Shown here piece by piece: positions 15,972 through 25,498 of a DNA stretch of 64,000 nt. The notes under the pieces were generated by a model. The model made no database searches. It was not told the DNA's origin and worked only from the letters and a program-made list of their open reading frames with translations. Both the position numbers and the translations under genes were made by a program. The stretch spans positions 36,245 through 100,244 of the forward strand of contig CALVEO010000002.1 of the NCBI GenBank assembly GCA_944326615.1, written 5' to 3'. The first letter of the stretch is position 1. Each line of letters begins with the position of its first letter. Source of the stretch: Candidatus Gastranaerophilales bacterium. GTDB lineage: Bacteria; Cyanobacteriota; Vampirovibrionia; Gastranaerophilales; Gastranaerophilaceae.

Positions 15972-17180
15972 CTACAATGCTTCCAGTGCCGCTATTTTCA
16001 TATCTTTCCAGTCTATCTTTTTATCAGCACCAAACCAGATTTCCTGTGCGGCTACAGCCTGAAAAATCAGCATATCCAGGCCTGTTATTGTTCTAAAATT
16101 TAATTTTTCAGCAGCTTTTATCAACAAAGTCTTTTTCGGATTATAAATTACATCGTAAACAACTGCATCAGGACTTAATGTTTCAAGAGCACGAAGCTCA
16201 ACAGGCATCATATCAGCGGCCTTCCCTAGCATCCCGATAGGCGTTGTATTGACAAGCATTGCGTATTCGCCTAAGTGCCTTATATTTTCTATCTGATAAA
16301 CATTGAAATTGACTGCCGGGAATTTAGCTCTTACATAATTCATCAAGTCAATAGAATTCGGAATATTTCTTGTGAAAAAAGCAATTTCTTCAACACCGCA
16401 TTCAGTCAATGCGACACAGGCTGCATGAGCGGCACCGCCCGTTCCCAAAATTGCGACCTTTTTACCACGTAAATCTATATCATCGGGAATTGCCCGTTTA
16501 AAACCTATAACATCAGTATTGTAAGCTTTTAAAGACTTATCAGCATCTATATAAACAGTATTAACAGCACGTGATAAATCTGCATAATGATCAACCTCAT
16601 TAACAAATAATGAGATCGGCAGTTTCAAAGGGATTGTTACATTAAAACCTTTATAACCATTTGCCTTAAGCCATTTAATTCTGTCAACCAGACTATCAGG
16701 AGGGGTTTCTAATATATCGTATGCGGCATTTATCCCGAGACTTTTAAATCCTGCTTCATGAATAACTTTTGAAAGCGAATGCCCCAGAGGGTAACCTATA
16801 AGCCCGAATTTATTCTCTCTTGTGTCCTTAATTTCAGGGGGCACAGTTTGATTAATCGGGCTGCTGCTATATTTAGGAGTATCCTGCATTTTTGAAGGGC
16901 CGAAAACATAAGATGGTATTTCTGTTTTTACGGTCTCTTTTTGCATACCTGAATAAGGTTTATACAAAGGCTCTGAATTTTCTGACGCAAGCTGATCCTG
17001 AATTGTACGCTGTACATACTGAGGTTCAGGTGAAACTGGCTGCGGAGACGGTGTTTGTACAGGTTGTTCTTCTTTAACAGGTGAAGAAGTTCCTTGAGCT
17101 TTCAATTCCTCAACAGTTATTCCTAATTTTTTAGCTTTCTTTGCAAGATAACGTTCATAAAGTTCCGGATTCATCAGCAC
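15972..17180 (-). CDS. aroE: shikimate dehydrogenase with long N-terminal extension
   Basis: Residues from about 124 on are a normal AroE, which reduces 3-dehydroshikimate with NADPH. It has 'LIGYPLGHSLSKVIHE', the catalytic Lys in 'FNVTIPLK', the Asp in 'YNTDVIGF', the NADP loop 'ILGTGGAAHA', and 'TTPIGM' and 'GLDMLIFQA'. The first 120 residues are unusual: a short helix 'NPELYERYLAKKAKKLG' and then about 90 Pro/Gln/Ser-rich, probably disordered residues. The likely start is the Met at codon 1 or 3, inside the end of topA (overlap 20-26 bp). It is the last gene of the lptC-to-aroE operon. Confidence 0.92.
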   Translation of the reverse strand: MLMNPELYERYLAKKAKKLGITVEELKAQGTSSPVKEEQPVQTPSPQPVSPEPQYVQRTIQDQLASENSEPLYKPYSGMQKETVKTEIPSYVFGPSKMQDTPKYSSSPINQTVPPEIKDTRENKFGLIGYPLGHSLSKVIHEAGFKSLGINAAYDILETPPDSLVDRIKWLKANGYKGFNVTIPLKLPISLFVNEVDHYADLSRAVNTVYIDADKSLKAYNTDVIGFKRAIPDDIDLRGKKVAILGTGGAAHAACVALTECGVEEIAFFTRNIPNSIDLMNYVRAKFPAVNFNVYQIENIRHLGEYAMLVNTTPIGMLGKAADMMPVELRALETLSPDAVVYDVIYNPKKTLLIKAAEKLNFRTITGLDMLIFQAVAAQEIWFGADKKIDWKDMKIAALEAL

Positions 17181-19467
17181 TTTCTCCTGTTGCTTCTTTT
17201 TTATAATGACATTTAATATTTGAACAAGTAATTACATCGCCTTTTTTCAAAACTTTTTTCACAAGAAGCGAACCGCATTCTGGACAAGTCTCGCCTGTCG
17301 GCTCATTCCAGAGGACAAAATCACAGTCAGGGTATTTATCACAGCCGTAAAATACAGTACCTCGTTTTGATTTTCTCTCAACAATTGTTCCCTGTCCGCA
17401 TTTCGGGCATTTTACCCCTGTAGATTTTCTATAAGGTTTTCGGTGTTTGCATTCCGCATTTGTACATTCCATATATTTGCCGTAAGGGCCTGTTTTGAAT
17501 ATCATATCAGAGCCGCATTTTTCACATTTTTCTTCGCAAACTTCCGGTTCGTTTGAAGATTCTTCGCCTGTATCTTCTGATAACGCATTTAACGACATCA
17601 TTGTCTTACAGTCAGGGAAACCTGAACAGCCTAAAAATTGCGAACCGTTTTTACCAATCCTCAATACCATAGGTTTTCCGCAATTTGGACATTTAATTTT
17701 ACTTTCAATTTTAACACGTTCACCTGTTTGAAGCGCCTTATCCACTTCTTGAATAAACGGTGTGTAAAATTCCTGTAAAACATCGTTCCAGACAGCTTTT
17801 TTCTCGGCAATTTTATCTAACTTGGTTTCCATGCCTGCAGTGAATTTGTAATCCATAATATCTGCAAACTGTCCTACAAGCTGTTTGCATACTGTTCTTC
17901 CCAACAATGTCGGATGAAGTGCTTTGTCTTTCTTTTCAACATACTTACGTGTTTGAATTACAGTGATAATTGTTGCGTAAGTAGAAGGACGTCCTATACC
18001 GTATTCTTCCAATGCTTTTACAAGAGAAGCTTCATTATATCTTGGCGGCGGCTGGGTAAAATGCTGCTTTGGTTCAACTTTTAAACATTTAACCTTATCA
18101 CCTTCGTTCAAATCGGGAATTTTAGCTTCGGCTTCCTGTTCATCTTCATCTGCGTCATTGTAAACTTTCAAAAATCCGTCAAAAGTAACCTTGCTTGTAC
18201 CGGCTTTCAAAGTATAATCACCTGCTGTAATTTCAACGGTTTTGTTAGCAATATCGGCAGGAGTCATTTGGGATGACATAAATTTTTCCCAGATAAGTTT
18301 ATAAAGCTTATACTGGTCATTATCAAGGTATTTTTTAATACTTTCAGGAGTTCTTTCTGGGTATGAAGGTCTGATTGCTTCGTGCGCATCCTGAACATTC
18401 TGTTTGCCTTTAACATAGATATTAGGTTTTTCAGGATAGTATTTTTCTCCATAATTTCCGAGAATAAAGTCTTTTGCCATGCCTTGAGCATCGTCAGAGA
18501 CTCTTACACTGTCTGTTCTCATATAGGTGATTAAACCAACAGGAGTTCCGTCAATTTCAATCCCTTCATAGAGTTTCTGCGCTACCTGCATTGTTTTTTG
18601 AACACCGAAACCGAGTTTCGAACTGGCTGCTCTTTGCATTGTTGATGTAATGAATGGTGCTGTGGGCTTTCTCTTTGTAGATTTTTTCGTAACCTTTGTA
18701 ACGTCAAATTCTGAAGGATAATTGGACAGAAAATCGACAATTTTTTGAGCTTCTTCGCTGTTTTTAATGTTTTTTTCAACTGCCTTGCCCTTAATCTTTG
18801 AAAGTTCAGCTTCAAAAATTTTTCCGTCTTTATCCAGGTTTGCATGAATTGACCAGTATTCCTGTGGGATAAAAGCTTCAATTTCTTCTTCTCTTTCGCA
18901 AATCATTCTTAGAGCAACAGATTGCACGCGTCCTGCAGAAAGTTTTCTATTTCCAATTTGTTTCCATAGGACAGGGCTTAACTTATACCCTACAAGCTTA
19001 TCAAGGATCTGTCTTGTCTGCTGTGCCTGAACCATATCCATATCAATCCCTCTGGGATTTTCAACGGAATGCTTAACAGCTTTAGGAGTTATTTCGTTAA
19101 ATACAATTCTCAAAATCTTATCATCAGGCACTTTTAAAATCTGTCTTACATGCCATGCAATTGCTTCTCCCTCGCGGTCAGGGTCGGATGCGAGATAAAT
19201 TTTATCTGCTTTTTTAGCTAAATCATTTAATTTTTTTACAACAGCCTGTTTGCCGGGAATAATTTCAAACTTTGGCAAAAAATGATTTTGGATATCAAAT
19301 CCCAAATTTTCAGTTGACGGATCCTTAGTCGGCAAATTTCTAACATGCCCGTAACTTGCTTCGATTTGATATCCGTCTCCCAAAATCTTTCTTATTGTTT
19401 TGGATTTTGCAGGAGACTCAACTATTACTAATGCTTTTTCTTTACTTTTACTTTTTGCCTCTGCCAT
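17155..19467 (-). CDS. topA: DNA topoisomerase I
   Basis: This type IA topoisomerase relaxes negative supercoils. The Toprim start 'ALVIVESPAKSKTIRKIL' and 'ASDPDREGEAIAWH' bind Mg, and the active-site Tyr is in 'GLITYMRTDSVRVS'. Four C-terminal C4 zinc ribbons follow (CPNC, CEKC, CPKC and CPEC units), so the 770-residue length is normal. It lies 5 bp after the DUF805-like gene and overlaps aroE. Confidence 0.96.
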   Translation of the reverse strand: MAEAKSKSKEKALVIVESPAKSKTIRKILGDGYQIEASYGHVRNLPTKDPSTENLGFDIQNHFLPKFEIIPGKQAVVKKLNDLAKKADKIYLASDPDREGEAIAWHVRQILKVPDDKILRIVFNEITPKAVKHSVENPRGIDMDMVQAQQTRQILDKLVGYKLSPVLWKQIGNRKLSAGRVQSVALRMICEREEEIEAFIPQEYWSIHANLDKDGKIFEAELSKIKGKAVEKNIKNSEEAQKIVDFLSNYPSEFDVTKVTKKSTKRKPTAPFITSTMQRAASSKLGFGVQKTMQVAQKLYEGIEIDGTPVGLITYMRTDSVRVSDDAQGMAKDFILGNYGEKYYPEKPNIYVKGKQNVQDAHEAIRPSYPERTPESIKKYLDNDQYKLYKLIWEKFMSSQMTPADIANKTVEITAGDYTLKAGTSKVTFDGFLKVYNDADEDEQEAEAKIPDLNEGDKVKCLKVEPKQHFTQPPPRYNEASLVKALEEYGIGRPSTYATIITVIQTRKYVEKKDKALHPTLLGRTVCKQLVGQFADIMDYKFTAGMETKLDKIAEKKAVWNDVLQEFYTPFIQEVDKALQTGERVKIESKIKCPNCGKPMVLRIGKNGSQFLGCSGFPDCKTMMSLNALSEDTGEESSNEPEVCEEKCEKCGSDMIFKTGPYGKYMECTNAECKHRKPYRKSTGVKCPKCGQGTIVERKSKRGTVFYGCDKYPDCDFVLWNEPTGETCPECGSLLVKKVLKKGDVITCSNIKCHYKKEATGESADESGTL

Positions 19468-19472
19468 TTATT

Positions 19473-19937
19473 CTAACCTTCTTCTGAACTATGCTCATCT
19501 TCTTTTTTAAGTATATCCAAAACAGATATATCTTTTTGTCTTTTAAATATTTGTCCGGGTAGCAAACACAAAATCAGGTAACAAATTATATTGATTACAA
19601 TATTATGTATTAAGAAAATTAAAACCATTAAAATAATCCCGATAATAACCGATAATAATTTATCAGGTATAATATCCCAGCATCTTTTTGTAATACAAAC
19701 AAAATTTATTACAAGTAATGCTAAACCAAATAATAGTACAAAAGCTAATAACGTGAATTCACCCAGCATAAACAATAAGGGAGCATCCGCTTTAAAAGCA
19801 TCAATATAATAAAGAAGATAAACTGACACATACCATAATATAAAAACTATAAAAGAAGCTGCAAGGGATATGAAAAAAAACTCCAATCTTCCTATAGGTT
19901 CATTAATCATAAAAAGTGTTTTCAAAAAATTCTTCAT
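19473..19937 (-). CDS. DUF805-like integral membrane protein
   Basis: This 154-residue protein has four membrane segments (about 20-47, 55-82, 93-110 and 112-130). The family marks 'GRLEFFFISLAASFI' near the N-terminus and 'ITKRCWDII' in the loop replace the usual 'GR-x-R-x-E-[FY]W' and 'RRLHDIG'. Function is unknown for the family. The start overlaps the dprA stop (TGATG). A Glu-rich cytoplasmic tail closes the protein. Confidence 0.65.
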   Translation of the reverse strand: MKNFLKTLFMINEPIGRLEFFFISLAASFIVFILWYVSVYLLYYIDAFKADAPLLFMLGEFTLLAFVLLFGLALLVINFVCITKRCWDIIPDKLLSVIIGIILMVLIFLIHNIVINIICYLILCLLPGQIFKRQKDISVLDILKKEDEHSSEEG

Positions 19938-21022
19938 CAGTATACCTTTTTATACCTGTCCCCGTCGACTTGTTTAATTATCCCTTTAAGCTCCATGGTT
20001 GTCAAGTACATCAGAAGATTATCTATACTCAATTTTGTAAATGCCTGAAGTTCATCCACACATTTTTCTTCTATCTCAAGTGCTTCATAAATAATTTTTT
20101 CATCATCGCTTAAATCAGGGAGATTAAAAAGATTTCCCTGCTCAACCTTAACCTCCCAGCCAAGAACTTCCAGAATATCATCAGCACATGTAACAAGTGA
20201 TGCACCGTTTTTCAAAAGTTTATAAATTCCTTCGGTATTAGGATTTGTGATAAGCCCCGGAATACACATCAATTCGCGTCCTTGTTCTAATGTTAAATTT
20301 GCGGTAATCAATGCTCCGCTTTTTAAAGAAGCTTCCGCAACAAGAGTTCCGTATGAAAGCCCTGAAACAATTCTGTTTCTCTGCGGAAATCTGAATTTTA
20401 TAGGCTGAAATGTCGGGAAATATTCCGTTACGACAGCCCCGTTACCATCTTCTATTTTTTTATACAATTCTTTATTAGCCGCAGGGTATGTATAATCAAA
20501 ACCGCTTGCAATAACTCCTATTGTTTTTAAGTTATTATCAAGCGCAGCAACATGAGCTGTAGTATCAATTCCTGTTGCAAGACCTGAAACTATACAGATA
20601 TCTGTATTTTGAAATTCTGAAATAATTTTTTCAAGTGCTTCTTTTGCATACCTTGTAGCACGCCGGGAACCAACAACTGCAAGCGTCCTTTCCAAATTAC
20701 AGCTCTTTAAATCACCTTTGTAATAAAGAACAGATGGCGGATTATCAATGTTTTTAAGCATATATGGATATTTTTCATCTTCAAATACAAAATAGTTTAT
20801 TCCGCGTTCTTCAACTTCGTTTACCGCCTTATCAATATCAACTTTATCGCGCAGACGCAGAAAATTTTCAGCTTTTTTAACGCTTAGCCCCTCTATTGAA
20901 GACAAATCATCCGCATTAAAAGCTTTTTCAATATCGCCAAAATAATTATACAGTCTCTGTACAAAAGAGCTGTCAATTTCTTCTATTGATGAAAAAGCTA
21001 TCCAGTATTTATTTTTGTTCAT
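19937..21022 (-). CDS. dprA: DNA processing protein DprA
   Basis: DprA binds incoming single-stranded DNA and loads RecA during natural transformation. The N-terminal helical region is followed by the Rossmann-like fold with 'TLAVVGSRRATRYA', 'ICIVSGLATGIDTTAH' and 'GVIASGFDYTYP'. A C-terminal winged-helix segment follows from about residue 300. The 361-residue length is normal. Together with pseudopilins in this window it raises the possibility of DNA uptake, though no ComEC or ComEA is seen here. Its start overlaps the TPR gene by 14 bp. Confidence 0.95.
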   Translation of the reverse strand: MNKNKYWIAFSSIEEIDSSFVQRLYNYFGDIEKAFNADDLSSIEGLSVKKAENFLRLRDKVDIDKAVNEVEERGINYFVFEDEKYPYMLKNIDNPPSVLYYKGDLKSCNLERTLAVVGSRRATRYAKEALEKIISEFQNTDICIVSGLATGIDTTAHVAALDNNLKTIGVIASGFDYTYPAANKELYKKIEDGNGAVVTEYFPTFQPIKFRFPQRNRIVSGLSYGTLVAEASLKSGALITANLTLEQGRELMCIPGLITNPNTEGIYKLLKNGASLVTCADDILEVLGWEVKVEQGNLFNLPDLSDDEKIIYEALEIEEKCVDELQAFTKLSIDNLLMYLTTMELKGIIKQVDGDRYKKVY

Positions 21023-21794
21023 TTTGTTTTTTCTTTATTCTCTCTATCAGCTCTCTGATTTTTCCTGCTTCAACTTCAGGAATATCAAGATTTATATAGT
21101 CTTCAAAGTATTCAATAGCGTCATCGTAATCACCTCTTGCAAAAAAGAGAATTCCTGCTTTTTTATAGGCGGGTGAAAATGAATCATTATGAGCTATTGC
21201 TTTCAGGTAATTTGAAAGAGCTTTATCAATCTCATCGTTTGCCTCATAAGCTTCTCCTAGATAATAGTAAATCCAGGGATTTTCACTCTTATATTGAAGT
21301 ACATTTTCAAAATTTTCAATTGCACTTGCATAATCTCCAAGCTCAAAATGAACTCTGCCCAGATCATAATAAACATCGTAATTTTCCGGCTGTTTATCTA
21401 AAATGTATTCAAGTTCATCTATTGCAAGATCAAGCCTTGCATCTTCCATATAAAATCTTGCAAGATAATGGCGGAGTACAAGATTGTCAGGAATTTCAGA
21501 AAGACCGCGTGAAACAAGTTCAATCCCGCTTCCCATATCTTTTCTGCGGTAGTAAATATCAGCTAGATTTATATAAACCTGAGGAAGTTTCGGATTTAAA
21601 CTCTGCGCTTTCAAATAATTTTTTTCTGCTTTGTCATAATCGCCAAGATTTGCATAACATAGAGCAATATTGTTATATAACTCGGCATTATCCTGACATG
21701 TTTCAAGAACCGAGCTGAATATATCAATAGCCTCTTTGTATTCGCCTTTTTTATAAGCTTCTAATGCCTTATCAACTTTTTCTTTTTCACTCAT
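21009..21794 (-). CDS. tetratricopeptide repeat protein
   Basis: The 261 residues consist almost wholly of about seven 34-residue TPR units, for example 'AELYNNIALCYANLGDYDKA' and 'PWIYYYLGEAYEANDEIDKA'. It ends in a short basic helix. No signal peptide or membrane helix is seen, so it is a cytoplasmic scaffold protein. Position between lptA and dprA in a tightly packed operon does not define its partner. It starts 3 bp after the lptA stop. Confidence 0.88.
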   Translation of the reverse strand: MSEKEKVDKALEAYKKGEYKEAIDIFSSVLETCQDNAELYNNIALCYANLGDYDKAEKNYLKAQSLNPKLPQVYINLADIYYRRKDMGSGIELVSRGLSEIPDNLVLRHYLARFYMEDARLDLAIDELEYILDKQPENYDVYYDLGRVHFELGDYASAIENFENVLQYKSENPWIYYYLGEAYEANDEIDKALSNYLKAIAHNDSFSPAYKKAGILFFARGDYDDAIEYFEDYINLDIPEVEAGKIRELIERIKKKQNEQK

Positions 21795-21797
21795 AAT

Positions 21798-22778
21798 TTA
21801 TAGTCCCAATCCTATTCCGCCGTTTTCACTTTCTCCGTTGTCGCCTGAACCGATATTTTTTATAACGGTTCTCGTATTGCCGTCAGCATGGAAATCTTTC
21901 GGATTCATAGTCATTTTAATTTTATCTGCGTAAATAGTTCTTACTCCCTGTGTAATACTTGAACGGCCCGTAAAATATGCTTCATTAGGTTTGCCTTCTT
22001 TATTAGGGTACAAGGTAAGCTTTGGACCTTCTGCATAATAATCCTGATACCATACACGAACATTACCGGATGCGTTAAAAATATTTTTATCCTGAGCATA
22101 TTCCTGACGGTTTGATTTCAATACAAGTGTGGCTCCGTCATCCATAATAGCTTTTGATGTCGTATTCCCGATAGCAACAAGAACTTTTGTCGTTGTATCA
22201 TAAGTAAATTTATCTGCAAACGAATCATTGCTCTGCTGTTTTATTCTTGCATTACCGACAAGTTCAATATCTTTTAAATCGCCGTTTTTATCAGTTCTGA
22301 CCTTTGCGCGGTCAGAAAAAGTATCAAGATCTTTATATTTTATGGTAACAGCCCCAGTTGCTGTCATGATACCTGTTTTTGTATCATACTCCTGCTCATC
22401 AGCATTTATCACAACAATAGGAACCTTCCCGTCAAAAACAATAGACTGGGTATCTCCCTGTGCCTTTACAATTTTGGTAATTAAAGACATTTTTAAAATA
22501 TTTGCCTTAACTTCACGCTTCTTGTTTTTCTTAATCTCATAAGCGTATGGTTTGTTATAAAAAGTGGCAGTATCCAGCTTTTGATTTTCATCCATTGTTA
22601 CGTCAGCAGACTCTCCAACAACACGCAAATCATCAACAGATACATTTACATTGCCGTCAAATTTCAGTTTATTTTCCTGTTCATTATAACTCTGCGTTTT
22701 TGATTCAATGATTAAATCAGACGCCTGAACACCAGCCGTAAAAAAAGCAATGATTAAAATTAATACTAACTTTTTCAC
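21798..22778 (-). CDS. lptA: LPS transport periplasmic protein LptA-like (OstA domain)
   Basis: A signal peptide (about 1-19, cleavage likely after 'AGVQA') is followed by repeated beta-jellyroll OstA-type strands with alternating polar and nonpolar residues: 'KLKFDGNVNVSVDDLRVVGE', 'GIMTATGAVTIKYKDLDTFS' and 'NIFNASGNVRVWYQDYYAEG'. At 326 residues it is longer than Escherichia coli LptA (about 185), as in cyanobacterial LptA-like proteins. It should bridge the periplasm and carry LPS from LptC to LptD. It overlaps lptC by 4 bp. Confidence 0.85.
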   Translation of the reverse strand: MKKLVLILIIAFFTAGVQASDLIIESKTQSYNEQENKLKFDGNVNVSVDDLRVVGESADVTMDENQKLDTATFYNKPYAYEIKKNKKREVKANILKMSLITKIVKAQGDTQSIVFDGKVPIVVINADEQEYDTKTGIMTATGAVTIKYKDLDTFSDRAKVRTDKNGDLKDIELVGNARIKQQSNDSFADKFTYDTTTKVLVAIGNTTSKAIMDDGATLVLKSNRQEYAQDKNIFNASGNVRVWYQDYYAEGPKLTLYPNKEGKPNEAYFTGRSSITQGVRTIYADKIKMTMNPKDFHADGNTRTVIKNIGSGDNGESENGGIGLGL

Positions 22779-23377
22779 TTATTCTCCTTATCGTTATAAA
22801 CTTTTGATACTGCATTGCCGATTATTTTAAATTTTTCGTAATCAGGACTTATTTCGACTTTTTTTGCAGTCGCAAGCAGCTCGGTTTTTCTTGTTATTCT
22901 AACGTTACCTTCTGCAATAGTCGGAATATCTTTGCCAGACCAGACAAGTCTGTTTGCCCTTAAAGTGGTAAAATCCTTTAATACAATATATGTATTTTCA
23001 TATAAAATAATCTGGCCTTTTTTCTCGTTATAAGTTCCTCTTGAAGATTCAAAGCTCATAGAAACCTGATTATCATCGTCATAAAAATTACCTATAACGT
23101 TATTCAAAATAGCAACACCATTTTTGCTGTCGTAATTTCCTGTTTCACCGTAAATTTCCCAGTATTTTTTTTCATTTTTTGTTTCAGTCAGAATAATACC
23201 GTCAATAACAGCTTCCTGCCTGTCTTGATCTGTCTGAAGCTGGCTCCTGTTGAAATTATGTGTAATTACGCCTGCAGATATAAAAGCCCATGCAAGAAGT
23301 CCTACAATAGCACCAAAAGCAGCAATGTAGGCTTTCTGTTTTTTGCTTAAACTTTTAATTCTCTCTAACAGATTCAT
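22775..23377 (-). CDS. lptC: LPS export protein LptC-like
   Basis: One N-terminal membrane anchor (about residues 15-38) precedes a beta-jellyroll of the LptC/OstA type: 'YWEIYGETGNYDSKNGVAIL' and 'LRANRLVWSGKDIPTIAEGN'. It would receive LPS from the inner-membrane LptBFG transporter and pass it to LptA. The 200-residue length fits. It is the first gene of a seven-gene minus-strand operon running to aroE. The ribosome-binding site is weak. Confidence 0.85.
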   Translation of the reverse strand: MNLLERIKSLSKKQKAYIAAFGAIVGLLAWAFISAGVITHNFNRSQLQTDQDRQEAVIDGIILTETKNEKKYWEIYGETGNYDSKNGVAILNNVIGNFYDDDNQVSMSFESSRGTYNEKKGQIILYENTYIVLKDFTTLRANRLVWSGKDIPTIAEGNVRITRKTELLATAKKVEISPDYEKFKIIGNAVSKVYNDKENK

Positions 23378-23432
23378 ATATAAAATTTTAGCATGAAAAT
23401 ATCTTTAAACTAAAAACTTTAACTTATATGAA

Positions 23433-23670
23433 TTACCTTGGATAATCATCAATTATTTTCCATCCGCCAGACACGATTTTACCTCCGCAGTAGCGGGCAT
23501 TTTTGCATGAACTTGTTATATCACTACAAGAAGGTAGACTTCGACAATTAGAAAATAAGCCTTTTAGTGTAAACAGCCTACCCTCCTATCTTCCTAGCTT
23601 CTAAATAAGCTGGACTTACTGACATCTGCTCCCCACTAACATAATTTATTATAAATGCTTATTTATGTTC
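23433..23670 (-). pseudogene. remnant of a pseudopilin-like gene (C-terminal end)
   Basis: Read on the minus strand, about 48 codons end at TAA 23433-23435 with a Cys-rich segment and the tail 'GGWKIIDDYPR'. This is the same kind of ending as the pilins at 29906 ('GWEFKDDYP') and 32426 ('GWQFPKDYP'). Upstream, after a frameshift near 23578, another open stretch reads 'NYVSGEQMSVSPAYLEARKI'. No leader or membrane segment remains. This explains most of the 360-bp gap between lptC and the PfkB gene. Confidence 0.55.
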
Positions 23671-23740
23671 TTGCACATAAATTTAAAGTTAACAAAATTT
23701 GTATTTTGTGTTAAGCTGAAATTGACTGGAGGAATTAAAA

Positions 23741-24787
23741 ATGTGCGATATTATAACTATTGGTAGTGCAACTATGGATGTATTTGTTGAAAGCGACGAT
23801 GCAAATATTGTTTCCGTTTCCACTAAAAACAAAAAATCCGAATTTATGAGCTACCCTTACGGGGCAAAAGTTGAAATCACTGAATTTACTTCACAAGTTG
23901 GCGGCGGCGGAATTAATACAGCATGTAATTTTGCCAATCTGGGTTTTAATACAAGTGCTATATTCAAAATCGGAGATGATATCTATTCTGAAGGTATTCT
24001 TGAATCTTTCAAAAACAAAAATGTAGATTTATCAAATATAATTCAAAATCCGGATGAAAGTACAGGTTTTTCAATAATTCTTGTAAGTTTTCAAGGGGAT
24101 AGAACTGTTCTTGCGCACCGCGGAGCAAATGCTTCTATAAAAAAAGAAGATATAAATTTTGAAGCAATCAAAAAAGCTAAATTCCTTTATATTGCCCCGT
24201 TGAACGGCGACAGCACAAAAGTCCTCGACGATATAGTAAATTTTGCAAAAGAAAATCATGTAAAAGTATGTTTTAACGCAGGTTCTTCAAGCCTAAAAAA
24301 AGGCTTTAGCTACCTTAAACAAATACTTGAAGATGCACATATTGTTGTAATGAACAAAGAAGAGGCATCTTTGGCAACACAAATTCAGGTTAGGCCAGAC
24401 ACAAGAGAAGAAAAATTTTCTGAAGCCCTTATCCACCCTGATATTAAAGAGATGTTCAAAAAACTGAAAGTCAGAGATTACCAGATTATTGTAATAACAG
24501 ACGGCGGACGCGGCGCTTATGCATACGATGGCAAAAAATATTATTACTGTCCTGTTTTTGACGGGCCTGTTGTATCAACATTAGGAGCAGGTGATGCCTT
24601 TGCATCGACATTTTGTGCAGCACTCGGCAGGACAAAATTAGATATCGGCCAGGCTTTGATGTATGCATCTGTAAATTCTGCAGGTGTAGTATCTGCATTC
24701 GGTGCAACACAGGGACTTTTAACTTTTGATGAAATAGAAAAAAGATTACAGGCAAAACCCGAATACACTTATAAAATTGACGAATAA
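23741..24787 (+). CDS. PfkB-family carbohydrate kinase
   Basis: This ribokinase-fold sugar or nucleoside kinase has the N-terminal Gly-rich signature 'VGGGGINTACNFANLGFNTS' and the C-terminal catalytic signature 'STLGAGDAFASTFCAA', whose Asp is the general base. 'IVITDGGRGAYAYDGK' lies before it. The substrate cannot be told; ribose, fructose phosphates or adenosine are all handled by relatives. The 348-residue length is slightly longer than usual. TGGAGGAA precedes the ATG. The gene stands alone. Confidence 0.9.
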   Translation: MCDIITIGSATMDVFVESDDANIVSVSTKNKKSEFMSYPYGAKVEITEFTSQVGGGGINTACNFANLGFNTSAIFKIGDDIYSEGILESFKNKNVDLSNIIQNPDESTGFSIILVSFQGDRTVLAHRGANASIKKEDINFEAIKKAKFLYIAPLNGDSTKVLDDIVNFAKENHVKVCFNAGSSSLKKGFSYLKQILEDAHIVVMNKEEASLATQIQVRPDTREEKFSEALIHPDIKEMFKKLKVRDYQIIVITDGGRGAYAYDGKKYYYCPVFDGPVVSTLGAGDAFASTFCAALGRTKLDIGQALMYASVNSAGVVSAFGATQGLLTFDEIEKRLQAKPEYTYKIDE

Positions 24788-24791
24788 AAAT

Positions 24792-25337
24792 TTAATTAAG
24801 ATATTTTACAATTTTACAGGGTGTTCCAGCCGCGAGGACATTGGCAGGAACACTTTTACTTACAACACTTCCCGCTCCAATCACAGAATTTTTGCCAATA
24901 GTAACACCAGGCAATATAGTAACGTTACCGCATATCCACACATTATTGCCGATTGAAACAGGTTTTGTATAAATTATACCTTTTTCTCTTAAATCTGCAT
25001 TGAATGGATGCATACTCGTATAAATTGCGCAGTTGGGGCCGATTAAAACATTATCACCAATTATAACCTTATCAGCATCAAGAATTATAAGATTGTGGTT
25101 AGAATAAAAATTATCACCAATTTCAATGTTGTAACCGTAATCACACATAAATGGCTGCTCCAGTAAAAATACGGATTTTGTTTTAGCAATGATATTTTTT
25201 AGCAGTTCCAGACGTATACCTATCATTTCCGGAGAAATTGAATTATATTTATGACACAAAGCCTTACATCTTGTACGTTCATAAAATAATTCCATATTGT
25301 CATTTGAAGATTTAAAATTAGTATTTGAATTTTCCAT
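24792..25337 (-). CDS. maltose/galactoside O-acetyltransferase-like hexapeptide transferase
   Basis: The 181-residue protein carries a short N-terminal Mac-type helical region (about 20-65). Left-handed beta-helix hexapeptide repeats follow: 'IEIGDNFYSNHN', 'VIIGDNVLIGPNCAIYTS' and 'TIGKNSVIGAGSVVSKSV'. The catalytic His is in 'TSMHPFNADLREKG'. It transfers acetyl from acetyl-CoA to a sugar or thiogalactoside. AGGATG precedes the start. It is convergent with the PfkB gene with a 4-bp gap. Confidence 0.9.
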   Translation of the reverse strand: MENSNTNFKSSNDNMELFYERTRCKALCHKYNSISPEMIGIRLELLKNIIAKTKSVFLLEQPFMCDYGYNIEIGDNFYSNHNLIILDADKVIIGDNVLIGPNCAIYTSMHPFNADLREKGIIYTKPVSIGNNVWICGNVTILPGVTIGKNSVIGAGSVVSKSVPANVLAAGTPCKIVKYLN

Positions 25338-25468
25338 ATTTCATCCTGATAACATTTACGGGACATACCGGATAGTAATATAGTTTGATAGAAATTACCT
25401 TAGCTTAATAACTGATTTCCCTTACCATATTAATTTTTTATAACTATTTTAATTTTCGCATTTTATAG

Positions 25469-25474
25469 TATAAT
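25469..25474 (+). promoter_or_regulatory. -10 box for NfnA-like/etf operon
   Basis: TATAAT lies 25 bases before the start of the flavoprotein gene, with AT-rich DNA in place of a clear -35. GAAGGAGA follows as ribosome-binding site. Confidence 0.45.
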
Positions 25475-25498
25475 ATTTTATATAAGAAGGAGAAAATT

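Noticed and set aside
21137..21718. 193-codon frame opposite the TPR gene
   Set aside because: Periodic pattern is the mirror of the TPR repeats; no independent evidence.
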